NCBI GenBank assembly: GCA_002483395.1
Contig: DLHV01000075.1
Span: 797-7,554, forward strand
Direction of reading: 5' to 3'
Source: Chloracidobacterium sp. UBA7659
Lineage (GTDB): Bacteria > Acidobacteriota > Blastocatellia > Pyrinomonadales > Pyrinomonadaceae
Length of the DNA stretch: 6,758 nucleotides
Shown: piece by piece, positions 1 to 6,400 of the stretch
How positions within the stretch are numbered: position 1 is the stretch's first letter
Layout: each line of letters begins with the position of its first letter
Notes under the pieces: model-generated
The model's input: the letters and a program-made list of their open reading frames with translations, nothing else
The model's database searches: none
Told to the model about the DNA's origin: nothing
Program-made: the position numbers and the translations under genes

Positions 1-810
1 TTGAAGTTTTTGATGCTCGCGGACAGAACCGCAACTCAATGGTCACGGCCGATCACGCCGGTTTCGCCGATCAGCCTTGAACCACCGCGGATCGGTTTGG
101 ACGTCGCGATAACGGAAGCGTTGAAAAACCGACCGGAGATCACGCAGCTTGAAATGAGCAATGAGATAAACAACATCGAGCAAAATTACTTTCGCAATCA
201 AACAAAACCACAAATTGATCTCGTCGGCTCGTATACGTCGCAAGGTCTGGCCGGAACCGTCACCCCGAATGGCACGGGCCGAGTGCCCGCGAATCTTATC
301 GGTGGGTATTTCAACTCGCTTGGAAATCTGACCGGCCAGGATTATCCATCGTATCGCGCCGGTATCACGATATCGCTGCCGTGGGGAAATACCAGAGCAA
401 AAGCGAACCTTGGCCGGACGCTTGTCGAAGCAGATAGGCTGGCGAATCAGCGGGCGCAGACCGAACAAGTCATTGAGGCCGAAGTCCGCAACTCAATACA
501 GGCATTGCGATCAGCCGAGGCGCGTCTTTCGTCCGCCCTCGCAGCACGGACATCAGCGGAACAACTTGCGGCGAGCGAGGAACGGCAATTCCGGGCCGGA
601 ACGACCACGTTTTATCTCGTCCTCCAACGTCAAACGGAGCTACTCGCCGCCCGCGGCCGTGAACTCCAGGCACAGACCGATCTCAACAAAGCGATCTCTG
701 AATTCCAACGCGCCACCGGCACGACGCTGACCGCCAATAACGTGATCGTTTCCGACTCCGGCAAACGCGAACTGACGATCAACAAAAACGTTTCACGCTT
801 CATTAAGTGA
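1..810 (+). CDS. TolC-family outer membrane efflux protein, 3' part (5' end outside window)
   Basis: This is the C-terminal part of a TolC-like outer-membrane channel, the exit duct of tripartite efflux pumps or type I secretion systems. The frame is open at base 1, and the first residues (LKFLML) read like the interior of a TolC repeat, so the TTG there is not a real start. The visible 269 residues hold the end of the first outer-membrane-efflux (OEP) repeat and the whole second one. A helix with RPEITQLE (about residues 44-51) is followed by a strand region with DLVGSYTSQG, the periplasm-to-barrel turn PSYRAGITISLPW (about 116-128), and then long Ala/Glu/Arg-rich coiled-coil helices (about 130-240) with the family-typical FRAGTTTFYLVLQRQTEL. 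TolC proteins are usually 450-550 residues, so roughly half is missing upstream. Pump partners would be expected upstream but are not visible. The family call is firm; the substrate cannot be deduced. Confidence 0.92.
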   Translation: MKFLMLADRTATQWSRPITPVSPISLEPPRIGLDVAITEALKNRPEITQLEMSNEINNIEQNYFRNQTKPQIDLVGSYTSQGLAGTVTPNGTGRVPANLIGGYFNSLGNLTGQDYPSYRAGITISLPWGNTRAKANLGRTLVEADRLANQRAQTEQVIEAEVRNSIQALRSAEARLSSALAARTSAEQLAASEERQFRAGTTTFYLVLQRQTELLAARGRELQAQTDLNKAISEFQRATGTTLTANNVIVSDSGKRELTINKNVSRFIK

Positions 811-976
811 TCGGAGCGCTGACCGGTTCGCCTGCAATCTAGCTCCCATCCTTACGAAGGAGAAGTGGCGGCGTTTCGCCGTCGAGGCGGTTCTCTTGTC
901 AGTAACGCCTGCGGTAGTAGACCACTTTGTCACGAGCTAATGAAAACAGGATTGGCGAACCTACGCTGATTTTGCA
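811..976. other. Gene-free stretch after the TolC gene
   Basis: There is no credible coding frame here and no hairpin followed by a T-run that would be a convincing intrinsic terminator for the TolC gene. The stretch contains the hairpin-rich repeat-like sequence listed separately and then about 50 bases without recognisable structure. The decayed amidohydrolase reading frame becomes recognisable from about 977. Confidence 0.6.
836..925. repeat. Possible decayed copy of a dispersed hairpin-rich intergenic repeat
   Basis: Two adjacent stem-loops are visible. The first is TCCTT-ACG-AAGGA at 849-861, with 5 perfect pairs. The second is at 867-883, with arms GGCGGCG and CGCCGTC around TTT, giving 7 pairs including one G-T. 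The surrounding order (CTCCC, TCCTTACGAAGGA, GTGGCGGCG, CGCCG, GGCGGTT) resembles the non-coding repeats of the type 'CTCC..TCCTT..AAGGAGGGGTGGC...GGGGTGGTT' found in many copies between genes of various bacteria, but several outer pairs are lost here. That resemblance comes from memory, not from a search. Alternatives are a structured 3' end of the TolC mRNA or chance pairing. Confidence 0.4.
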
Positions 977-1190
977 CTGTTGCTGATTGACGAAGCCGTC
1001 CGTGGTTTTACGTGGGGCTCCGCCTATGCCGAATTCAGGAGAATGTAAAGGGCTCGATTGAGGTCGGCAAGCTGGCGGATTTTGTAATTCTGTCGGATGA
1101 TATATTTACGATCAGCCCGGTAAAGATCGCAACTGTAAAGTACTGACGACGGTCGTTGACGGAAAGGTGGTTTATGAAAACGGGAAGTAG
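977..1190 (+). pseudogene. 3' remnant of an amidohydrolase-family gene with two frameshifts
   Basis: Read in three successive frames, this stretch gives the C-terminal end of a metal-dependent amidohydrolase (YtcJ-like, amidohydrolase 3 family). The first part reads LIDEAVRGFTWGSAYAEF (983-1036), the second QENVKGSIEVGKLADFVILS and onward to ATVK (1036-1140), and the third LTTVVDGKVVYENGK followed by TAG (1143-1190). The middle part carries the family hallmark GSIEVGKLADFVIL that closes the composite beta-sandwich. Each junction is explained by one missing base: one near 1034-1036, after which the old frame stops at TAA 1046-1048, and one near 1140-1142, after which it stops at TGA 1144-1146. 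Intact proteins of this family are about 500-600 residues. Only about 70 codons remain and the catalytic barrel is absent, so this is a true remnant rather than a live gene with sequencing errors. Confidence 0.82.
1161..1168 (+). promoter_or_regulatory. Ribosome binding site for the TonB-C-domain gene
   Basis: The purine-rich GGAAAGG lies 6 bases before ATG 1174 and supports that start over the in-frame TTG at 1156. The same bases encode the Gly-Lys-Val of the amidohydrolase remnant, so the signal sits inside former coding sequence. Confidence 0.6.
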
Positions 1191-2088
1191 GGTAAGAGTC
1201 GTTGCAGTGATTTTGGCGACGCTTTCGGGTAGTGTCCTAGGTCTAGGTCAGACTGAGTCACAATGGGAGGCAATAGTTGGCTCAAAAGGCGACCTGAATA
1301 TCAATTTTCCATCAAATTCCATCATAATTAATGAGGATAATGAGTATCAAATACACGCTTATTTAGACGGTGCGTCTTTACAGGTTTCCAAGAGAGAAGT
1401 TGGTAACCCCAAAGAATATGTGAAGAGGATTAATTTTCCTGGTTCCAAGAATAAATCTACGCTGTTTGAATTCAATGGTTTTCAGGTATTACAGCTAATA
1501 TATGAGTTTGAAAAATACTACTCGACGAATCTTTATATTGGTTCATCAAAGAATTATTATGAGATTTCGGCGTTCGCAAAGACTAGTGACAACAAAACAC
1601 TCGTTACATTTCTCAGTTCGATCAAACTTTCTGGAAAGACTTTGTTTGCGGATCTGAATTCTAGTTTGAAAGTTACTACGAGTCCGCGAATACTCGAGAA
1701 GTTGCAATCAAATCCAATCGTCAAGGCGGCTTTGGCAAAGAAATGTACCGGAAATATCAAATACCGATATCAACCTCCGAGTCCGGATGACAAAACCTCC
1801 CCTGCATCGGATCAAAACCCACCTGCCGTAAATGAATATTCCCGTCGATTAATAATCCTCAGAAAGGTGAAGGCGTTTAATAGCAGGGGATCTTTCACGG
1901 GTAAGACTGTGCGATTGCGGGTGTTGCTTCAGGCAGATGGGTGTGTTGGAGAAATGGTCGTGGTGTCAGGTGGAAAGAGTGACGAAACGATGGCAGCTAT
2001 TCGGGCCGCGTCGCAAATAAAATTTCTCCCAGCTGAAATAAACGGTAGGCCAGTGGACTCGGTAAGAACCGTAGAATATGCTTTTTAA
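1174..2088 (+). CDS. Secreted protein with C-terminal TonB-like domain
   Basis: This is a 304-residue protein. Residues 1-26 form a signal peptide: a basic MKTGSRVR, then a hydrophobic AVILATLSGSVLGLG. Residues 30-165 are a beta-rich domain I do not recognise. A short polar, proline-containing linker (about 198-220, YQPPSPDD to NPPAV) leads to a TonB C-terminal-like domain (about 225-304) with the typical pattern GKTVRLRVLLQADG, VVVSGG, a helix MAAIRAASQIKFLPAEINGRPV and the final strand RTVEYAF. In true TonB this domain contacts the TonB box of outer-membrane receptors. Here the long Pro-rich spacer is lacking, so a periplasmic protein or a non-canonical transducer is equally possible. There are two cysteines (191, 257). 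ATG 1174 is chosen because the signal peptide starts there and GGAAAGG precedes it; the TTG at 1156 would add six residues. Its 5' part is visibly richer in A and T than the flanking genes. It is probably co-transcribed with the DUF4920 gene 28 bases downstream. Confidence 0.78.
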   Translation: MKTGSRVRVVAVILATLSGSVLGLGQTESQWEAIVGSKGDLNINFPSNSIIINEDNEYQIHAYLDGASLQVSKREVGNPKEYVKRINFPGSKNKSTLFEFNGFQVLQLIYEFEKYYSTNLYIGSSKNYYEISAFAKTSDNKTLVTFLSSIKLSGKTLFADLNSSLKVTTSPRILEKLQSNPIVKAALAKKCTGNIKYRYQPPSPDDKTSPASDQNPPAVNEYSRRLIILRKVKAFNSRGSFTGKTVRLRVLLQADGCVGEMVVVSGGKSDETMAAIRAASQIKFLPAEINGRPVDSVRTVEYAF

Positions 2089-2100
2089 TGTTTCGTATTT

Positions 2101-2106
2101 AGGAGA
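2101..2106 (+). promoter_or_regulatory. Ribosome binding site deciding the DUF4920 gene start
   Basis: AGGAGA lies 10 bases before ATG 2117. It favours that start over the in-frame ATG at 2078, which would overlap the previous gene and put 13 polar residues before the signal peptide. Confidence 0.75.
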
Positions 2107-2116
2107 TAATTTATCA

Positions 2117-2641
2117 ATGAAGAAAGCCTTAAGTTTTTTATTTTTTGTTTTGATTTTGACTGTTTCCTCTTTTGCCCAGGAAGTAAATGAAAAAGCAAGA
2201 CCGACGGAACAGGACAAAACGGCGGCGATTCCGTCGGACGGCTATCTGAAACGCGGAGCGCCGATCGGCAATTCGAAAAAGGTTTCGCTGGCAAAGGTCA
2301 TGAAAGACCCTGCCAAATTTGCGGGTAAAACGGTTCGCGTCGAAGGCGTGATCGTCCGTTCCTGCAAGACAGAAGGCTGCTGGGCCGAACTCGCACCCAA
2401 AAAGGATGCCAAGAGCGTCCGCGTAAAGATGAAGGATCATGCGTTTTTTATCCCGCTCGAATCGGCCGGAGCATCGGCTCGTGCCGAGGGTGTGTTTACC
2501 GTAAAAACGCTCAGCAAAGCGGAGGTCGATCACATGATCGAAGAGGACGGGGCCAAGTTCGAAAACCGTAACGCAGACGGTACGGTGAGTGAGGTCTCGT
2601 TTGAGGCGACCGGCATAGAGCTTAAGAAAGGGAAGAAGTAG
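2117..2641 (+). CDS. Secreted DUF4920 domain protein
   Basis: This is a 174-residue protein. Residues 1-20 are a clear signal peptide (MKKALSFLFFVLILTVSSFA), so it should be periplasmic or exported. A charged linker (21-42) is followed by a DUF4920 domain (about 43-170): GAPIG, the segment KFAGKTVRVEGVIVRSCKTEGCW with Cys83 and Cys88 before Trp89, then VKMKDHAFFIPLE with His108, and SARAEGVFTV. The GK-V-V-EG-V strand patterns suggest a small OB-like beta-barrel. The family's function is unknown. The conserved Cys-X4-Cys-Trp and the nearby His could bind a metal or be redox-active, which is inference. The gene lies 28 bases behind the TonB-C-domain gene on the same strand and is followed by a terminator, which suggests a two-gene transcript. 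The family call is from motif memory. Confidence 0.85.
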   Translation: MKKALSFLFFVLILTVSSFAQEVNEKARPTEQDKTAAIPSDGYLKRGAPIGNSKKVSLAKVMKDPAKFAGKTVRVEGVIVRSCKTEGCWAELAPKKDAKSVRVKMKDHAFFIPLESAGASARAEGVFTVKTLSKAEVDHMIEEDGAKFENRNADGTVSEVSFEATGIELKKGKK

Positions 2642-2674
2642 TTAAATAGATAGCAGGGCCTAACAGCTTTGACG

Positions 2675-2716
2675 AAAAAAGACCCGGTCCGCCAACAGCG
2701 AACCGAGTCTTTTATT
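2675..2716. terminator. Bidirectional intrinsic terminator between convergent genes
   Basis: A long hairpin has arms 2677-2692 (AAAAGAC, C, CGGT, C, CGC) and 2698-2713 (GCG, A, ACCG, A, GTCTTTT), with two C/A mismatches and the loop CAACA. It is followed by a T-rich run on the plus strand (TTTTATTGTTTT), and an A6 run on the left gives six T's on the minus strand. It therefore serves both the DUF4920 gene, which ends 33 bases before it, and the receptor gene, whose stop codon is 15 bases beyond it. Confidence 0.88.
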
Positions 2717-2731
2717 GTTTTGAATTGAAGT

Positions 2732-5700
2732 TTAGAACTTCAATCTAATTGAAAGCTGAAGTTGTCTGGGATCACCAATACCCTGTCTCAGGAAGCCATC
2801 GAAGTTGAAGAGGCTCGGTGCGGTGATAGAGTTTTGGTTTCCCGCCCCGGAAAGCGAGTTGATCAGGTTGTCATTGTTAAATGTATTGAACATTTCAATT
2901 TGCGGAATTAACTCCACGGTCTCAGTGAATTTGAACGGACGCGAAAGGCGCCAATCGAAGGAGAAGTACTTATTGTCCTTACGAAGTGTGTTGCGGTTCG
3001 TTGCATTGCGGGTAGCTGGCGTGGCCGGCTGTGCCGAACGCGCTTGCACGCGCGGCGTAAATTGAAATTTCCCGGGAAGTTCTACATAAGCGAAGATGTT
3101 GAACTTGTTTCGGATGTCCCGATCGGACAAAGCGTAATCAAGTTGGAGATTATTAATATTGAATGCGCGATCTGTAAACGGGTCACGTTCGTTTGAATCG
3201 TCGTCCTTGTCTTTCGACAACACATAGTTTGCTTCCATTTGAAACTTATTGCTCAAACGCTTTCTTATTCCGACGGTGAAACCATCATAGACGGATTTGC
3301 CAACCGAACTTGTGACCATGGTTTCATCCAAATACGGGAAGAAGAAAGCGTTACGATTGGCGTTCAAAAAGCGTGTCAGGCGGACACCCTTTGAATGTGT
3401 GAAATCGAAATACAAAGCCCAATCGGGGGCGATCTCCTGTTCAAATGCAACATTGGCCGTAGAAATGCGCGGGTTCCTGTAATCACGGCTGAACACACGA
3501 ACACCGCTGAAACACGGAAAATTCGTCGTGCCGAGCCCGCCGGTACAAGTTTGTGCCGTAGGTGTAACAAGATTGGGCCACACGGGGCGAACGTTGTTAA
3601 ACGGCCCGGCTGCAATGGTTTGCTGCTGAACGCCGTTCGTCGTTATCGAACCGACTTGCGAGAGCATATTCTGACGCGCGTTATAGATTCCATAACTCGC
3701 GCGAAGCACGGATTTTTGATTGTTTGCAATATCCCAGGCAAAACCGACCCGCGGCTGCCACATTTTCTTATCGCTCGGCAACGTACCGTCTGACGGGAAT
3801 CTGGGATCATTCAAGAAAATTCCGTAAGCGGTTTGCGAAGGAGGTGTCACCGGGTCCGGAAAGATCTGTGCCTCCCAACGCAAACCATAATTCAAAGTGA
3901 AGTTAGGCCATATCTGCCATTTGTCCTGCGCGAATACTGCGAAGTCTTCATTGTCTATCTTTGAAGCACCGGCAGCATCGGTAGCAGGTCCCGTGGGTCC
4001 TGCTCCCTGTAAAAACAAAAGCAAAGGCGTTGAAGACGTTTGACCGGCAGGGCAAGTTTGCGAAGTTGTCGTTATCCAGGTTCCGCCTGAACAAAGTACC
4101 GCATTTGGTCCAAAACCATTCGCGGCTGCAGGTGCAGCGTATCTCAAAAATCCATTCACGCTGTCGAAAATGTAACGACCCTTGAAAAAACCGCGAAACA
4201 CCTGGTCGTTAAGGCTATGTACCCACTCGCCTCCGAACTTTATGTTGTGCCGGCCCGCAATGACCGAGAAATTGTCGCGGATCTGCGTGCGCCAAAATAC
4301 CTCATCGATATTCGGCCCAAGAAAGAACGGATTGCCAAAACGGAACGTAGTCGCAAACCCCATGGCTGTGTCGGCGGGAACATTTGACGGAGTAGCAGAA
4401 CGCGGGCGGTCTTCACGCGAATATGTGAAGTGTCCCTCGTTTACCATCGTCGGCGAAAGCGTGCTGTAAAGGTTCACGTTCACAACATTTATTTTTGAAG
4501 GGCCTTCCGTCCCGTTTGCCGAACTTCCATAAGTTGGAACATCGAAGGTTTGATTCGTATTCTTTGAAAAATCGAAATTGTATGACGCACCGAGCTTGGT
4601 GTTTTTCGTCAAATCCCAATCGATCTTTCCCAGAAACGCGGAGTTTTTGATCTTATGGTCTATCGGCAATCCTTCATCCTGCTGGCGTGATGCCTGAAAG
4701 AAAGTAAGCAAAGCGCGTCTCTGACAATCCGGGCTGCCGTTAATCAAAGCCTCGTTAGCCTGAACCGTTGGTGCCTGCGTCGAGCACGGCGTTCCTATTG
4801 CTTCGCTTAAGTTTGGGCGAGTGAGGTTTTCCAAGACTTGTTCAAACGCAAAGAAATAAAACGCTCTGTCTTTTACGATCGGTCCACCGATTGTTCCGCC
4901 GAATTGCTCACGATGAAAACCGGTCAATGGTTTTCCATCAGAAGTATTTGAACTTAAAGCCTTATGCCGCTGGTTATAAAATAAACTGCCACTGACGCTG
5001 TTTGTCCCTGATTTTGTGATGACATTAATAATTCCGCCTGCCGTGCGCCCATATTCGGCGTTTGCACCCGTGGCAATAACCTGAAACTCTTTAACGGCGT
5101 CGAGCGCGATGTCAATCGCCGCCCGCTGTCCGCCTGCCTGTTCGCCAAAGAACCCGTTGTTGTAATCGCCTCCGTCAAGACTGACGTTGTTGAAAATACC
5201 TCGTTGACCGGCGAAGTTGATTTCATCACCGTCTGGCCCTTGTGTGATGCTGACGCCCGGCGTCAATGTCAAAAGGTCTTCGAACTTTCTACCCAAAGTC
5301 GGCGTGTTACTAATAGCCGTTTCGTTGATTGTTGTGCTCGCCTCTGTCTTGACCGTATCAATCGTCGGGGTTGAGGTGATCGTCACTTCTCCGCTGACGC
5401 CCGAAACTTTTAACCCAAGATTTAACGAAATCCGGCTGCCAACCGTAACATCAACATTCTCTTGATTTAACTTTGCGAATCCCTGCTTTGTAACCGATAC
5501 AACGTAGCGTCCCGAAGGCATTGACAGAAGAGTAAAACGCCCATCGGCGTCAGTTGTAAAGACACGGGTAAAATTGGTTCCTACATTTCTCGCTTCAACT
5601 GTTGCACCGGCGACGACCGCACCTTGCTCGTCTGATACTGTTCCTTGAATTGCTCCTGATGTGATGTCCTGGGCTAACGCGCCCACTGACCACATTGACA

Positions 5701-5764
5701 AAAGAACCATAGAAAATCCTATTTTTAACCGCCACGCCTTTCGCTTCGTATGTTTACTAAACAT
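2732..5764 (-). CDS. Oar-like TonB-dependent outer membrane receptor
   Basis: This is a complete 1010-residue outer-membrane protein. It has a signal peptide (1-31: basic MFSKHTKRKAWRLK, a hydrophobic core, GALA before Gln) and then a carboxypeptidase-regulatory-like domain (about 36-118: GAIQGTVSDEQGAVVAGATV, DADGRFTLLSMPSGRYVVSV). The plug domain follows (about 135-255), with TINETAISNTPTLGRKFEDLLTLTPGV, QRGIFNNVSLDGGD and the plug end EYGRTAGGIINVITKSGTN. The rest is a long beta-barrel ending in LQLSIRLKF, whose terminal Phe is the assembly signal for the BAM machinery. A segment after the first domain (EVTITSTPTIDTV, about 126-138) is where a TonB box would lie. Such receptors take up large substrates such as siderophores, glycans or peptides; the substrate cannot be read from the sequence. 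The barrel holds only six cysteines, in three close pairs. ATG 5764 is preferred over 5800 because AGAGGAGA stands 6 bases before it. The gene converges on the DUF4920 operon and diverges from the small membrane gene. Confidence 0.93.
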   Translation of the reverse strand: MFSKHTKRKAWRLKIGFSMVLLSMWSVGALAQDITSGAIQGTVSDEQGAVVAGATVEARNVGTNFTRVFTTDADGRFTLLSMPSGRYVVSVTKQGFAKLNQENVDVTVGSRISLNLGLKVSGVSGEVTITSTPTIDTVKTEASTTINETAISNTPTLGRKFEDLLTLTPGVSITQGPDGDEINFAGQRGIFNNVSLDGGDYNNGFFGEQAGGQRAAIDIALDAVKEFQVIATGANAEYGRTAGGIINVITKSGTNSVSGSLFYNQRHKALSSNTSDGKPLTGFHREQFGGTIGGPIVKDRAFYFFAFEQVLENLTRPNLSEAIGTPCSTQAPTVQANEALINGSPDCQRRALLTFFQASRQQDEGLPIDHKIKNSAFLGKIDWDLTKNTKLGASYNFDFSKNTNQTFDVPTYGSSANGTEGPSKINVVNVNLYSTLSPTMVNEGHFTYSREDRPRSATPSNVPADTAMGFATTFRFGNPFFLGPNIDEVFWRTQIRDNFSVIAGRHNIKFGGEWVHSLNDQVFRGFFKGRYIFDSVNGFLRYAAPAAANGFGPNAVLCSGGTWITTTSQTCPAGQTSSTPLLLFLQGAGPTGPATDAAGASKIDNEDFAVFAQDKWQIWPNFTLNYGLRWEAQIFPDPVTPPSQTAYGIFLNDPRFPSDGTLPSDKKMWQPRVGFAWDIANNQKSVLRASYGIYNARQNMLSQVGSITTNGVQQQTIAAGPFNNVRPVWPNLVTPTAQTCTGGLGTTNFPCFSGVRVFSRDYRNPRISTANVAFEQEIAPDWALYFDFTHSKGVRLTRFLNANRNAFFFPYLDETMVTSSVGKSVYDGFTVGIRKRLSNKFQMEANYVLSKDKDDDSNERDPFTDRAFNINNLQLDYALSDRDIRNKFNIFAYVELPGKFQFTPRVQARSAQPATPATRNATNRNTLRKDNKYFSFDWRLSRPFKFTETVELIPQIEMFNTFNNDNLINSLSGAGNQNSITAPSLFNFDGFLRQGIGDPRQLQLSIRLKF

Positions 5765-5770
5765 GATTGT

Positions 5771-5778
5771 TCTCCTCT
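5771..5778 (-). promoter_or_regulatory. Strong ribosome binding site of the receptor gene
   Basis: On the minus strand the sequence AGAGGAGA lies 6 bases before ATG 5764. This near-perfect Shine-Dalgarno match fixes the receptor start there. Confidence 0.85.
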
Positions 5779-5965
5779 GATAGATTTTGAAAACAAGCAA
5801 ACACCCACTTTGCCCGAATCACAAAGTCAGGTGAAGTTTCGAAAAGATGAACTGAAAACCTATTGTTGCCGACATCGAACCTTCAGATCGATAGCATCTG
5901 AGTTTCTCCGAGCCGCGAACGCAACATACTCCAAAAATCGATGTTACAAAATTGAAAACTGGCGA

Positions 5966-5995
5966 ATTATAACCCTTGTTTTCGTAGTTTTACAA
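5966..5995 (-). promoter_or_regulatory. Sigma-70-type promoter for the receptor gene
   Basis: Read on the minus strand, a -35 box TTGTAA (5990-5995) and a perfect -10 box TATAAT (5966-5971) are separated by 18 bases. Transcription would begin near 5959, giving a leader of about 195 bases before the receptor start. It is the best promoter match I found between the divergent genes. Confidence 0.6.
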
Positions 5996-6154
5996 ACCAT
6001 GCGATGTTAAATCTTTCGCTTCCCACCGGAGTTATCGGAAATTGGCCGATATTCCTTCAAAATTGTCTCATGTGGTAAGATTTTTCATCAGGCTAACACA
6101 GCCAGTGAGCGAATTTGACGGACCGACGATTAAGAATTCAGGAGCACGAACGAA

Positions 6155-6388
6155 ATGATCTGGAAGATAATTCTTGTTTTGGGTATCTTGGGCGTATTGC
6201 TTGGTCTGCTTGTTACGGGAATCTCCGTTGCGTTGCCGATCGTAAACGGCCCGCACACGAGCTGGGATGAGGCGATGTACGGGATCATTCCCGGAGCGTT
6301 TGTTCTGATCTTGTCTTTTTTCATTTTTCTGATCGCCCTGATCTTTGTGATCAAGAACCGGAAGAAAAGGAGTCCGGCAACCAACTAG
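6155..6388 (+). CDS. Small two-helix membrane protein, unknown function
   Basis: This is a 77-residue hydrophobic protein that I do not recognise as a named family. It has two predicted membrane helices: about residues 4-29 (IILVLGILGVLLGLLV and onward) and about 44-66 (IIPGAFVLILSFFIFLIALIFV). They are joined by a short polar segment with NGPHTSWDEAMYG. The basic tail KNRKKR after the second helix suggests both termini are cytoplasmic. AGGAG at 6140-6144, 10 bases before the ATG, supports the start. The next gene begins 12 bases after the stop in the same direction, so the two are probably co-transcribed. Coding status is supported by the ribosome binding site, the clean two-helix hairpin topology and the tight spacing, not by homology. 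Confidence 0.72.
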   Translation: MIWKIILVLGILGVLLGLLVTGISVALPIVNGPHTSWDEAMYGIIPGAFVLILSFFIFLIALIFVIKNRKKRSPATN

Positions 6389-6400
6389 ACTTTTTTTCTT

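Larger units (their letters stand above)
5765..6154. other. Divergent intergenic region with long receptor leader
   Basis: No convincing gene lies in these 390 bases. On the minus strand it holds the receptor ribosome binding site, a leader of about 195 bases and a promoter, the two clear signals being listed separately. Three short inverted repeats are visible: ACTTTG/CAAAGT (5807-5812 and 5822-5827, spacer 9), TCAGAT/ATCTGA (5883-5888 and 5896-5901, spacer 7) and TATCGG/CCGATA (6033-6038 and 6046-6051, spacer 7). The first two would be hairpins in the receptor leader. The third lies upstream of the receptor promoter and could be an operator or chance. I recognise no known riboswitch, and found no good promoter for the forward genes. 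Confidence 0.55.

Noticed and set aside
811..850. Intrinsic terminator after the TolC gene
   Set aside because: The short stems there are not followed by a T-run.
1156..1173. TTG at 1156 as start of the TonB-C-domain gene
   Set aside because: It adds only six residues before a clean signal peptide, and the ribosome binding site GGAAAGG lies between it and ATG 1174, in the right place for 1174.
2078..2116. ATG at 2078 as start of the DUF4920 gene
   Set aside because: It overlaps the end of the preceding gene, has no Shine-Dalgarno sequence and would put polar residues before the signal peptide; ATG 2117 has AGGAGA.
2805..5465. Several open frames of 60-132 codons on the plus strand across the receptor gene
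   Set aside because: They are shadows of the receptor coding frame: no ribosome binding sites, implausible compositions rich in Arg and Cys, and no recognisable domain.
5765..5800. Start of the receptor at 5800
   Set aside because: The 12 extra residues would include the region of the strong ribosome binding site AGAGGAGA, which clearly serves ATG 5764.
5750..6010. 86-codon open frame on the plus strand over the receptor leader
   Set aside because: It begins inside the receptor start region, has no ribosome binding site and gives a composition unlike a real protein; the region is better explained as leader and promoter.
6115..6143. TTGACG as a -35 box for the membrane gene
   Set aside because: No acceptable -10 box lies at 16-19 bases downstream; that position is occupied by the ribosome binding site.
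6358..6400. CCGGA/TCCGG hairpin plus the T7 run as a terminator
   Set aside because: The stem is only 5 pairs, with a 10-base loop, and the T-run begins 13 bases after it; the following gene starts 4 bases later, so a terminator is unlikely.
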